Of a stretch of 64,000 bases of DNA, positions 17,980-26,667 are shown piece after piece. The first letter of the stretch is position 1. Each line of letters begins with the position of its first letter. Under the pieces are notes generated by a model that saw only the letters and a program-made list of their open reading frames with translations, did no database searches and was not told the origin of the DNA. A program made the translations under genes and the position numbers. Source of the DNA: Comamonas testosteroni TK102 (GTDB lineage: Bacteria; Pseudomonadota; Gammaproteobacteria; Burkholderiales; Burkholderiaceae_C). The stretch is from contig NZ_CP006704.1 in assembly GCF_000739375.1 (NCBI RefSeq), positions 2,294,001-2,358,000 of the forward strand, read 5' to 3'.

Positions 17980-18860
17980 TGTACCAATCCGTTTTTCGCC
18001 CTGCGCTGTTTGCCGGGCAAGTGGTTGTGGTTACCGGTGGCGGCTCTGGCATAGGCCGCTGCATAGCGCATGAGCTGGCTGCGCTGGGCGCACTTGTGGC
18101 CCTGGTGGGGCGCAATGCGCAAAAGCTGCGCAGCGTGCAGGACGAACTGGCGCAGCTGGGAGCGCAAGCCAGCAGTCACAGCTGCGATATCCGCGACGAG
18201 GCGGCAGTCAAGGCCGTGGTCGAAGAGATACTGACCCGGCACGGGCGTATCGACGCCTTGGTCAACAACGCGGGCGGACAGTATCTCTCGCCGCTTGCGT
18301 CCATCAGCGCCAAGGGCTGGCAGGCGGTGCTGGACACCAATCTCACCGGCGGCTTTCTCATGGCGCGCGAATGCTATGCACAGCACATGGCGCGGCAGGG
18401 TGGCTCCATCGTCAACATGGTGGCCGATATGTGGGGCTCCATGCCGGGCATGGGACATAGCGGCGCTGCGCGGGCGGGCATGGTCAGCTTCACCGAAACC
18501 GCCGCCGTGGAATGGGCCGCCCAGGGTGTGCGCGTCAACGCCATCGCGCCGGGCTACATCGCCTCCAGCGGCATGGACCACTACCCGCCCGAGGCTGCAG
18601 CCATGTTGCGCAAGATGCCGGCAACCGTGCCAGCAGGGCGCTTTGGCAACGAGGCCGAAGTCTCCGCTGCCGTGGTCTTTCTGCTCAGTCCGGCGGCCAG
18701 CTTCATCAGCGGCACGGTTCTGCGGGTCGACGGCGCCCGTCCTCAGGTGCGCATGGGCATGGGGCCGGTGGCTGCCAGCGCCGAAGCGCAGCAGCGCGGC
18801 GCAGTGCGTGCATTTGACGGATTTTCTCTCTACCAGACTCCCAAGGTGTTTCAGTCATGA
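17979..18860 (+). CDS. SDR family oxidoreductase, trans-2-enoyl-CoA reductase-like
   Basis: 293 residues. The NAD(P)-binding motif is TGGGSGIG near residue 21 and NNAG is at about 96. At the usual Tyr-x-x-x-Lys position the sequence reads HSGAARAG, so the canonical catalytic Tyr and Lys are missing, as in the peroxisomal enoyl-CoA/2,4-dienoyl-CoA reductase branch of the SDR family. It starts with a TGATG overlap on the TetR gene and ends with an ATGA overlap on the carboxylase beta gene. Position and type match AtuB of terpene-utilisation clusters. Confidence 0.82.
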   Translation: MYQSVFRPALFAGQVVVVTGGGSGIGRCIAHELAALGALVALVGRNAQKLRSVQDELAQLGAQASSHSCDIRDEAAVKAVVEEILTRHGRIDALVNNAGGQYLSPLASISAKGWQAVLDTNLTGGFLMARECYAQHMARQGGSIVNMVADMWGSMPGMGHSGAARAGMVSFTETAAVEWAAQGVRVNAIAPGYIASSGMDHYPPEAAAMLRKMPATVPAGRFGNEAEVSAAVVFLLSPAASFISGTVLRVDGARPQVRMGMGPVAASAEAQQRGAVRAFDGFSLYQTPKVFQS

Positions 18861-20500
18861 GCGTCTTTGCATCCCAATGGAATGCCGGTGGCGAGCTGGC
18901 GCAGCAGCGCCGGGCAGCCACGCTGGGGCGTATCGCCGCATTGCGTGAGCTTGAGCAGCGGGCGGCTCTGGCATCTCAGCGGGCCAAGCCGCAGTTTGAA
19001 AAACGTGGCCAGTTGCTGCCGCGAGAGAGAGTGGCGCTGCTGCTGGATGCTGGCAGGCCATGGCTGCCGCTGTGCACGCTGGCGGGCTTCATGCTGGACC
19101 AGGACGACCCGGCCCAGTCGGTTCCCGGAGGCGGAATGCTGGCGGGCATCGGTTTTGTCAGCGGCATGCGCTGCATGGTGGTGGCCAGCGACTCGGGCAT
19201 AGAGGCCGGGGCCATCCAGGAAAAAGGCCTGGACAAGATGCTGCGCGTGCAGGAGATCGCACTGCAGAACAAGCTGCCCTTCATCCATCTGGTGGAGAGC
19301 GCGGGCGCCAATCTCATGCGCTACCGCGTCGAGGGCTTTGTGATGGGGGGCGCCTTGTTTCGCAACCTGGCGCGGTTGTCCGCGGCAGGTCTGCCGGTCA
19401 TCACCGTGCAGCACGGCTCGGGCACGGCCGGCGGCGCCTATATGCCAGGCCTGTCGGACGTGGTCATCATGGTGCGCGGTCGCTCGCGTGCCTTTCTGGC
19501 CGGGCCGCCCCTGCTCAAGGCGGCGACCGGCGAGATCGCGACAGAGGAAGAACTGGGCGGCGGCGAAATGCACACCAGTATCTCGGGGCTGGGCGAGTAT
19601 CTGGCGGAAGACGACCGCCATGCCCTGGGCCTGGCACGTGCCGTGGTGTCTCAACTGTCTTCGTGGAGGACGCCTGAGACGATTGATACATATGCGAAGA
19701 CTGCTATTGATTCAGGATTTTTGGAGCCGTGTTATGACGCCGATGAACTGCTGGGGTTGATGCCGGCACACCACCGCGAGCCGGTGGATATGCATGAGGT
19801 CATGGCGCGGCTGGTAGACGGCTCCGAGCTGCTGCTGTTCAAGTCCGGCTACGGTGCGGCCACGCTCTGTGCGCAGGCGCACATCGGCGGTCATGCCGTG
19901 GGCCTGATCTCCAACAACGGCCCCATCGATGTGGCAGGTGCCAGCAAGGCCGCGCACTTCATTCAATGGATGTGCCAGCTCGGTCATCCCATCATCTATC
20001 TGCAGAACACCACGGGCTACATGGTGGGCAAGGACAGCGAGCAGGCCGGCATGATCAAGCACGGCAGCAAGATGATTCAGGCCGTGACCAATGCCACCGT
20101 GCCACAGATCACCATCCAGTGCGGCGCCAGCTTCGGTGCGGGCAATTACGGCATGTGCGGCCGAGGCTATGCGCCGCGCTTTCTTTTCAGCTGGCCCGGC
20201 GCCAAGACGGCGGTGATGGGCGGCGAACAGGCAGCCAGCACCATGCGCCAGGTCACCGAGGCCGCCATGGCACGCAAGGGTTTGCCGATCGATGCCGAGC
20301 TGATGCAAAAGCAGTACGACCAGATCGTGGCCATCTTCGAGGCCCAGGCCGATGCGTTCGTCACCAGCGGATTGCTGCTGGACGACGGCGTGATCGATCC
20401 GCGCGACACCCGCGCAGTGCTTTCGTTGTGCCTGCAGACCTTGCACGAAGCGCAGCAGCGCGCGGTGCGCCCCATGCAGTTCGGGGTCGCGCGCATGTAG
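18857..20500 (+). CDS. acyl-CoA carboxylase, carboxyltransferase (beta) subunit
   Basis: 547 residues, the usual length for the beta subunit of methylcrotonyl-, geranyl- and propionyl-type carboxylases. The two crotonase-like halves are clear: GSGTAGGAYMPGLSD and FLAGPPLLKAATGEIATEEE in the first, and FGAGNYGMCGRGYAPRFLF with WPGAKTAVMGGEQAA in the second. The substrate-site segment HLVESAGANLMRYRVEG lacks the HLVDSGGANLP form I associate with methylcrotonyl-CoA carboxylase and looks more like geranyl-CoA carboxylase AtuC. That judgement is from memory. It pairs with the biotin subunit at 22568-24541. Confidence 0.85.
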   Translation: MSVFASQWNAGGELAQQRRAATLGRIAALRELEQRAALASQRAKPQFEKRGQLLPRERVALLLDAGRPWLPLCTLAGFMLDQDDPAQSVPGGGMLAGIGFVSGMRCMVVASDSGIEAGAIQEKGLDKMLRVQEIALQNKLPFIHLVESAGANLMRYRVEGFVMGGALFRNLARLSAAGLPVITVQHGSGTAGGAYMPGLSDVVIMVRGRSRAFLAGPPLLKAATGEIATEEELGGGEMHTSISGLGEYLAEDDRHALGLARAVVSQLSSWRTPETIDTYAKTAIDSGFLEPCYDADELLGLMPAHHREPVDMHEVMARLVDGSELLLFKSGYGAATLCAQAHIGGHAVGLISNNGPIDVAGASKAAHFIQWMCQLGHPIIYLQNTTGYMVGKDSEQAGMIKHGSKMIQAVTNATVPQITIQCGASFGAGNYGMCGRGYAPRFLFSWPGAKTAVMGGEQAASTMRQVTEAAMARKGLPIDAELMQKQYDQIVAIFEAQADAFVTSGLLLDDGVIDPRDTRAVLSLCLQTLHEAQQRAVRPMQFGVARM

Positions 20501-20548
20501 TGCCGCATTTTTTCATTTCCTTCCAAACAGGACCGACGGAGACAAGCC

Positions 20549-21727
20549 ATGCAGTGGACCCACGAACATCTGGAAGTGCGCAAGACCCTCAAGCGCTATA
20601 TCGACGAGAAGATCAATCCCTATGTCGACGCCTGGGAGGAAGAGGAAATCTTTCCCGCACACCAGGTCTTCAAGGGTCTGGGCGATCTGGGCTTGCTGGG
20701 CCTGACCAAGCCCGAAGCCTATGGTGGCTCAGGTCTGGACTATTCCTATAGCCTGATGATGGCCGAGACTCTGGGGCATATCCGCTGCGGCGGCGTGCCC
20801 ATGGCCATTGGCGTGCAGACCGATATGTGCACGCCCGCACTGGCACGCTTTGGCAGCGATGGATTGCGCGAGCAGTTCCTGGCTCCCGCCATTGCGGGGG
20901 AGATGGTGGGCTGCATAGGCGTGAGCGAGCCCGGTGCGGGCAGCGATGTCTCGGGCATCAGAAGCCATGCTCGCAAGGATGGCGACGACTACGTCATCAG
21001 CGGCCAGAAGATGTGGATCACCAACAGCATTCAGGCGGACTGGATGTGCATGCTGGTCAACACCAGCGAGGGGCCGGTGCACAAGAACAAGAGTCTCATC
21101 ATGGTGCCGCTGCGCGAGGGGCCACGCGGCAAGCTGACCAAGGGAGTGGAAGTGGCGCAGAAGCTGCGCAAGATCGGCATGAACTCCTCGGACACGGGCC
21201 TGCTGTTCTTTGACGAGGTGCGCGTGCCGCAGCGCTACCTGGTGGGACAGGAGGGCCAGGGCTTCATCTATCAGATGCAGCAGTTTCAGGAGGAGCGGCT
21301 CTGGGCCTCGGCCAGCGGCCTGCTCGCCATGGAGGACTGCATTCAGCAGACCATCGAGTGGGCACAGCAGCGGCAGATGTTCGGCAGCACTCTGATCGAT
21401 CAGCAATGGGTGCAGTTCAAGCTGGCCGAGCTGCAGACCGAGGTCGAGGCTTTGCGCGCACTGACCTATCGTGCCGCACAGATCTATATGGCGGGACAGG
21501 ATGCGCTGCAACTGGCCAGCATGGCCAAGCTCAAGTCGGGTCGGCTGACGCGCGAAGTGGCCGATACCTGTCTGCAGTTCTGGGGCGGCATGGGCTTCAC
21601 CTGGGACAACCGTGTCTCGCGCCTGTACCGCGACGGGCGTCTGGGCTCTATAGGCGGCGGTGCCGACGAGGTCATGCTGGGCATCATCGGCAAGACCATG
21701 GGGCTGATCAAGCGCCAGGCGCACTGA
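20549..21727 (+). CDS. acyl-CoA dehydrogenase
   Basis: 392 residues, with GGAG a few bases before the ATG at 20549. Family segments: GVSEPGAGSDVSGIRSHARK, KMWITNSIQADW, QMFGSTLIDQQWVQFKLAE and the C-terminal WGGMGFTWDNRVSRLYRDGR with IGGGADEVMLGIIGK. It follows the carboxylase beta gene, the position of AtuD/LiuA-type dehydrogenases (citronellyl-CoA or isovaleryl-CoA dehydrogenase). It makes the alpha,beta-unsaturated CoA ester that the carboxylase would use. Confidence 0.88.
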   Translation: MQWTHEHLEVRKTLKRYIDEKINPYVDAWEEEEIFPAHQVFKGLGDLGLLGLTKPEAYGGSGLDYSYSLMMAETLGHIRCGGVPMAIGVQTDMCTPALARFGSDGLREQFLAPAIAGEMVGCIGVSEPGAGSDVSGIRSHARKDGDDYVISGQKMWITNSIQADWMCMLVNTSEGPVHKNKSLIMVPLREGPRGKLTKGVEVAQKLRKIGMNSSDTGLLFFDEVRVPQRYLVGQEGQGFIYQMQQFQEERLWASASGLLAMEDCIQQTIEWAQQRQMFGSTLIDQQWVQFKLAELQTEVEALRALTYRAAQIYMAGQDALQLASMAKLKSGRLTREVADTCLQFWGGMGFTWDNRVSRLYRDGRLGSIGGGADEVMLGIIGKTMGLIKRQAH

Positions 21728-21737
21728 GGAGCGGCGC

Positions 21738-22571
21738 ATGACTCAGGTGCTTGAAATCGAACGCCTGCCCTTGGGCAACGGCTTTGTGGAATGGTGGCGT
21801 CTGAACTCGCCGGAAACCCGCAATGCGCTGAGCGACGAGCTGGTGCGGGCCTTGCGAGATCACGCCGCCAGAGCGCAGAGGGATTCACAGCTGCGCGTGG
21901 TGGTGCTGTGCGGTAACGGCGGGCATTTCTGTGCGGGCGGCAGCCTGGGCGGCTTCGCCAGCAGCATAGGCTCGCCGCTGCCTGCGGGGGCGCAGGATCC
22001 GCTGGTTCAGGTCAACCGCGAGTTTGGTCAGCTGCTGCAGCAACTGGCAGAGCTGCCCCAGCTGCTGATCGCTGCCGTGCAGGGGGCGGCCATGGGCGGC
22101 GGTGTGGGGCTGGTCTGCGTGGCCGACCGGGTGGTAGCGGATCAGCAGGCCGTCTTTGCCACGCCCGAGGTGACGCTGGGCATTGTGCCCGCGCAGATTG
22201 CGCCTTTTGTGCTGCGCCGGCTGGGCGACGGCTTGGCGCGTCAATGGCTGCTGGGCGGCCAGCGCTGGACCGCAAGTCAGGCACAGCAGGCAGGCCTGGT
22301 TCAGGCCGTGATCCAGGCCACAGACGCTGTCCACTGGCAGAGCCAGCTGCAGCAGCAGCTCGAGATCTGCGCCCAGGCCGCACCACAGGCGGTGGCCGCC
22401 ACCAAAAAGCTGCTGGCAGCCATTGGGGGGCAAAGTCTGGATGCATCGCTTAACCAGGGCGCGCAGGCCTTTGCCAGTGCGCTGCGCAGCGCTGAAGCGG
22501 GGGCAGGGCTCAAGGCCTTTTCCAGCAAGCAGCCCGCTCCCTGGACCTGCAAGGCAGGAGGCACATCATGA
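21738..22571 (+). CDS. enoyl-CoA hydratase/isomerase family protein (AtuE/LiuC-like)
   Basis: 277 residues of the crotonase fold, with GAGGAG six bases before the ATG. Oxyanion-hole segments: GGHFCAGGSLGGF and AAVQGAAMGGGVGLVCVAD, followed by FATPEVTLGIVPAQI with the catalytic Glu. By position it should hydrate the glutaconyl-type CoA ester made by the carboxylase (3-methylglutaconyl-CoA or isohexenylglutaconyl-CoA). Its stop overlaps the biotin-subunit ATG (ATGA). Confidence 0.85.
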   Translation: MTQVLEIERLPLGNGFVEWWRLNSPETRNALSDELVRALRDHAARAQRDSQLRVVVLCGNGGHFCAGGSLGGFASSIGSPLPAGAQDPLVQVNREFGQLLQQLAELPQLLIAAVQGAAMGGGVGLVCVADRVVADQQAVFATPEVTLGIVPAQIAPFVLRRLGDGLARQWLLGGQRWTASQAQQAGLVQAVIQATDAVHWQSQLQQQLEICAQAAPQAVAATKKLLAAIGGQSLDASLNQGAQAFASALRSAEAGAGLKAFSSKQPAPWTCKAGGTS

Positions 22572-24541
22572 AGCGCATTTTGATTGCCAATCGTGGCGAG
22601 ATTGCGCTGCGCATCATGGCCACGGCGAGGCGCATGGGCATAGAGACCGTGGCGGTGTACTCGGATGCGGATGCGCAAAGCCTCCATGTGCAACAGTCCA
22701 CGCAGGCCTATGCACTGGGTGGGCTGACATCGGCACAGAGCTATCTGGACGTGAACAAGCTGCTGGCAGCGGCCAAGGCGACAGGGGCCGATGCCGTACA
22801 CCCTGGCTACGGATTTCTCAGCGAGGATGCCGGCTTTGCCGAGGCCGTTCAGCAAGCGGGCCTGATCTGGATTGGCCCGCCGCCGGCCGCGATCCGCCAG
22901 CTCGGCAGCAAGGCCGCTGCCAAGCAACTGGCCAAGGCCCATGGCGTGCCCTGTCTGTCGGGCTACGAAGGCGATGACCAGAGCGATGCGCGCTTTGCCG
23001 ACGAAGCAGCCATGATTGGCTACCCCGTCATGGTCAAGGCCGTGGCCGGTGGCGGTGGGCGCGGCATGCGGCTGGTGGAAAGTGCCCAGCAGCTGCATGC
23101 CGCTCTGAACAGCGCACGTTCCGAAGCCCTGGCTGGCTTCGGCAATGGTGACTTGCTGGTGGAGCGTGCCGTCATGCACCCGCGTCATGTGGAAGTGCAG
23201 GTGTTTGCCGACGGGCACGGCCATGTGATTCATCTGGGGGAGCGCGATTGCTCGGTTCAGCGCCGCCACCAGAAGATCATCGAGGAAGCCCCCAGTCCGG
23301 CCGTCAATGCGGAGCAGCGCGAGCACATGGGCAACTGCGCCGTGGCCCTGGCCAAGGCCGCAGGTTATGTGGGGGCAGGTACGGTGGAATTCCTGGTCGA
23401 AGGCCGGCAGTTCTATCTGATGGAGATGAATACCAGACTGCAGGTCGAGCATCCTGTGACCGAGGCACTGACGGGCCTTGATCTGGTCGAATGGCAGATT
23501 CGCGTGGCGTGCGGCGAAGCCTTGCCGCTGACGCAGCAGCAGGTTCGTCTCGACGGCCATGCCATCGAAGTGCGGCTGTGCGCCGAAGACGAAAGCTTTC
23601 AACCCCATACCGGCGTGGTGCGGCATTTCTCGGCACCCGAGGCCGCCGTCTTCAGCAGCGCGCCGCTGCGCTTTGACCATGCGTTGCACACCGGCAGCGA
23701 GGTCACTCCTTATTACGACGCCATGCTGGGCAAGCTGATCGTCCATGCGCCAACGCGAGAGCAAGCCATCGACCGGCTGATTCATGCGCTGGGCAGCCTC
23801 TCGGTGCTGGGCTTGCCGACCAATCGCGCCTTTCTGATTGAGTGCCTGAACGACGAGGTGTTCAGGCGGGGCCAGGCACTGATCTCCTATCTGGCGAGCG
23901 ATGCGCCACGCTTGCAGCAGCTGCTGCGGGACAAGGAAGTCCTGGCACACCAGCACTGGGGAGCGTTGTGCGCCGTGGGCCAAAGGCCTGGGCCGCTGGC
24001 CTGCAGCTATGCCCAGTTGCGCAAGCTGCAGCACCGGGGGCGGACGCAGGAGCTGGTGCTGAGGCCCGAGACCGAAGACAGCTGGTTGCTGCAGCGGCAC
24101 GGCGCCGAGCCTGCGTTGTTGCAGGTCGACGCGTTGCTGGCCCATGGCTGGCGAGCGAGATCGGCGGGCCTGAGCCAGACCGTGCAGGCCGTGGAGCTGC
24201 CCGCCGGGCAGGGCGGGGCGCGCTGGCATCTGCAGGCAGGCGACGTGGACTGGTGGGTCGAAGATGCAAGCTATGCCCCACCGGAGAATGCAGCGGCAGT
24301 GGGCCAGACCGCAGAGCTGCGCGCCCCGTTCAACGGCCGGGTGGTGCAACTGGGCGTGCAGGACGGGCAGGTGCTGAAGGCCGGCGATGTGGTCGTGGTC
24401 ATTGAGTCCATGAAGCTGGAGCACAGCCTGAGCGTGAGGGCCGACTGCCGGGTGGAGGCCGTGCTGGTCCATGCCGGCCAGCAGGTGGCGCCGGGCCAGG
24501 TTCTGCTGAAACTGCTGCCCATGCCTGGAGGACCCACATGA
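22568..24541 (+). CDS. acyl-CoA carboxylase, biotin carboxylase/carrier (alpha) subunit
   Basis: 657 residues. Residues 1-445 are biotin carboxylase: ILIANRGEIALRI, the ATP-grasp loop KAVAGGGGRGMR, GERDCSVQRRHQKIIEEAPS, and EMNTRLQVEHPVTE. A middle linker follows, then a biotinyl carrier domain whose biotin lysine lies in ESMKLEHS, a variant of the usual EAMKMEH, near residue 618. It loads CO2 on biotin and passes it to the beta subunit (18857-20500). The two subunit genes are separated by a dehydrogenase and a hydratase, the same order as atuC-D-E-F. Confidence 0.9.
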   Translation: MKRILIANRGEIALRIMATARRMGIETVAVYSDADAQSLHVQQSTQAYALGGLTSAQSYLDVNKLLAAAKATGADAVHPGYGFLSEDAGFAEAVQQAGLIWIGPPPAAIRQLGSKAAAKQLAKAHGVPCLSGYEGDDQSDARFADEAAMIGYPVMVKAVAGGGGRGMRLVESAQQLHAALNSARSEALAGFGNGDLLVERAVMHPRHVEVQVFADGHGHVIHLGERDCSVQRRHQKIIEEAPSPAVNAEQREHMGNCAVALAKAAGYVGAGTVEFLVEGRQFYLMEMNTRLQVEHPVTEALTGLDLVEWQIRVACGEALPLTQQQVRLDGHAIEVRLCAEDESFQPHTGVVRHFSAPEAAVFSSAPLRFDHALHTGSEVTPYYDAMLGKLIVHAPTREQAIDRLIHALGSLSVLGLPTNRAFLIECLNDEVFRRGQALISYLASDAPRLQQLLRDKEVLAHQHWGALCAVGQRPGPLACSYAQLRKLQHRGRTQELVLRPETEDSWLLQRHGAEPALLQVDALLAHGWRARSAGLSQTVQAVELPAGQGGARWHLQAGDVDWWVEDASYAPPENAAAVGQTAELRAPFNGRVVQLGVQDGQVLKAGDVVVVIESMKLEHSLSVRADCRVEAVLVHAGQQVAPGQVLLKLLPMPGGPT

Positions 24542-25680
24542 CGGATGCCGCCGAACGCGAAATGCTCTATGACCTGGTGCGCCGCTTCGCGCGCGAGCAC
24601 ATCGCTCCCCATGTCACGGCCTGGGACGAGGCCGGCGAGTTCCCGCGCCAGCTCTATCGCCAGGCCGCCGAGCTGGGGCTGCTGGGCATCGGCTACCCCG
24701 AGGAGCTCGGCGGTACCGCGGCCACGCACAGCCTGCGTGCCGCCCTGTGGCTGGCACTGTGCCGCCACGGCGGCAGCGGCGGCGTGCTGGCCAGCTTGTT
24801 GTCGCACAACATCGGCCTGCCGCCCGTGGTGGCTCTGGGCAGCGATGTGCTCAAGCAGCAGGTGGTGCCCGAGGTGCTGGCAGGCCGCAAGATCGCGGCG
24901 CTGGCGATTACCGAACCCGGCGGTGGATCGGACGTGGCAGCACTGCGCACCAGGGCCAGGCGCGAGGGCGACGAGTATGTGATCGAGGGCGAGAAGACCT
25001 TCATTACCTCGGGCATGCGTGCCGACTGGATCACGGTAGCGGTGCGCACGGGCGAGGAGAGAGGTGCTTGCGGCATCTCCCTGATCCTGGTGCCCGGGGA
25101 CAGCGCAGGGCTCAGACGCAGCCCGCTGCACAAGATGGGCTGGCAATGCTCGGACACGGCCCATCTGTTCTTTGAAGGCGTGCGCGTGCCAGCCAGTCAT
25201 CTGCTCGGGGTCGAGGGCGAGGGCTTTCGCGCCATCATGCACAACTTCAACGGCGAGCGCCTGGGCATTGCCTGCGCTGCGCTGGGCTTTGCCCAGGCCT
25301 GCTATGACGAGGCGCTGGCCTGGGCGCAGCAGCGCCAGACTTTTGGCGTGACGCTCAATCAGCATCAGGTCATACGGCACAAGCTGGTGGACATGCAGCA
25401 GCGCCTGCGCAGCACCGAAGCCTGGATCAACGCAGTCTGCGCAGGTGCCGACGGCGGCGATAGCGGGGCGGACTGGGTGGGCGAGGTCTGTGTGCTCAAG
25501 AACCACGCCACCCAGACCATGCAGTTCTGCGCCGACACGGCGGTGCAGATTTTGGGCGGCATGGGCTTTATGCGCGGCACGCTGAGCGAGCGCATTTACC
25601 GCGAAGTCAAGGTGCTGACGATTGGCGGCGGCACCGAGGAAATCATGAAAGAGCTTGCCGCGCGCCAGTGGCGTATCTAG
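24538..25680 (+). CDS. acyl-CoA dehydrogenase (second in operon)
   Basis: 380 residues; ATGA overlap with the biotin-subunit gene. Family segments: ALAITEPGGGSDVAALRTRA, KTFITSGMRADWITVAVRTG, QTFGVTLNQHQVIRHKLVDM and ILGGMGFMRGTLSERIYREV with IGGGTEEIM. It is clearly different from the dehydrogenase at 20549-21727, so the operon can desaturate two different acyl-CoA intermediates. This is the pattern expected when a longer branched chain is shortened and then oxidised again. Confidence 0.88.
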   Translation: MTDAAEREMLYDLVRRFAREHIAPHVTAWDEAGEFPRQLYRQAAELGLLGIGYPEELGGTAATHSLRAALWLALCRHGGSGGVLASLLSHNIGLPPVVALGSDVLKQQVVPEVLAGRKIAALAITEPGGGSDVAALRTRARREGDEYVIEGEKTFITSGMRADWITVAVRTGEERGACGISLILVPGDSAGLRRSPLHKMGWQCSDTAHLFFEGVRVPASHLLGVEGEGFRAIMHNFNGERLGIACAALGFAQACYDEALAWAQQRQTFGVTLNQHQVIRHKLVDMQQRLRSTEAWINAVCAGADGGDSGADWVGEVCVLKNHATQTMQFCADTAVQILGGMGFMRGTLSERIYREVKVLTIGGGTEEIMKELAARQWRI

Positions 25681-25733
25681 CGCGGCTGTCGCAGCGGCAG
25701 TCGTCGTTGTCGGGGAATTTGAGCGAAATCAGC

Positions 25734-25763
25734 CTGAAACGCTTATTTCTAAGGCGTTTTCAG
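25734..25763. repeat. imperfect inverted repeat before the BKACE gene
   Basis: CTGAAACGC beginning at 25734 pairs with GCGTTTTCAG ending at 25763, with single-base bulges and an AT-rich centre. It lies 19 bases before the ATG at 25783. It may be an operator, an mRNA hairpin or a member of the family of short AT-rich dyads seen elsewhere in the window (for example 63042-63075). Confidence 0.4.
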
Positions 25764-25782
25764 CTTCTATTGAAGGAGCAAT

Positions 25783-26649
25783 ATGTCCAATAAAGCCATT
25801 ATTACCTGTTCCATTACCGGGGTGCTGACCGACCCGAATCAGCATCATGTGCCGGTGACGCCAGAGCAGCTGGCGCAGGAAGCACGCCGAGCCTATGACG
25901 CTGGCGCGTCCGTGGTGCATGTGCACTTCAGGCGCCAGGAAGAGGGCAAGGGGCATCTGCCCAGCTGGGACCCGGCAGTGGCCAGGGCCTGCGTGGATGC
26001 CATGCGTGCAGCCTGCCCTGAGCTGATCATCAATCAGACCACCGGCGTGGTTGGCCCCGATTACCAGGGGCCGCTGGACTGTCTGCGTGCCACGCGACCC
26101 GAGATGGCGGCCTGCAATGCGGGCTCGCTCAACTATCTCAAAACCCGCAGCGACGGAAGCTGGGCCTGGCCGCCCATGCTGTTCGACAATCAGCCCGCCA
26201 AGGTGCAGGACTTTCTGGATGTGATGGCCGAGACCCACACGCTGCCCGAGTTCGAGTGCTTTGACGTGGGCATCGTGCGCTGCGTGGGCATGTATGTGGA
26301 AACCGGCATGTATCAGGGCCTGCCTGAATACAACTTCGTGATGGGGGTGGAGTCGGGCATGCCGGCCGATCCCGATCTGCTGCCCATTCTGCTCAAGCTC
26401 AAGATCAAGGATGCGCCCTGGCAGACCACGCTGATCGGGCGCAGCGAAATCTGGCCCACCCATCTGCGCACGGCCGAGCTCGGCGGACATCTGCGCAGCG
26501 GGCTGGAGGACACTTTCTATCTGCCGGACGGCAGCAAGGTAGCATCCAACGCTCCGCTGATCGAGCAGCTGGCGCACTATGCGCGTGATGTGGGGCGTGA
26601 AGTCGCCACTCCCAGGGAAGCCAGGCAGATGCTGCATCTTGCAGCATGA
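25783..26649 (+). CDS. beta-keto acid cleavage enzyme (BKACE, DUF849)
   Basis: 288 residues, typical length. BKACE enzymes condense a beta-keto acid with acetyl-CoA and split it into acetoacetate and a new CoA ester, using zinc. The metal histidines are His46 and His48 in ASVVHVHFR, the positions expected from the Kce prototype. INQTTG and SGMPADPDLL follow the family pattern. AAGGAG is placed correctly before the ATG. Next to a CoA carboxylase this is unusual: it suggests that a free beta-keto acid, rather than only CoA esters, occurs in the pathway. Which beta-keto acid is unknown. Confidence 0.88.
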   Translation: MSNKAIITCSITGVLTDPNQHHVPVTPEQLAQEARRAYDAGASVVHVHFRRQEEGKGHLPSWDPAVARACVDAMRAACPELIINQTTGVVGPDYQGPLDCLRATRPEMAACNAGSLNYLKTRSDGSWAWPPMLFDNQPAKVQDFLDVMAETHTLPEFECFDVGIVRCVGMYVETGMYQGLPEYNFVMGVESGMPADPDLLPILLKLKIKDAPWQTTLIGRSEIWPTHLRTAELGGHLRSGLEDTFYLPDGSKVASNAPLIEQLAHYARDVGREVATPREARQMLHLAA

Positions 26650-26667
26650 ATCGTGGAGAGCTTGCAG

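Noticed and set aside
18857..24541. Assignment of the carboxylase as methylcrotonyl-CoA carboxylase (liu operon)
   Set aside because: The beta-subunit substrate-site segment and the atu-like gene order do not fit well, and 3-hydroxy-3-methylglutaryl-CoA lyase is missing from the window. Left as an open alternative.
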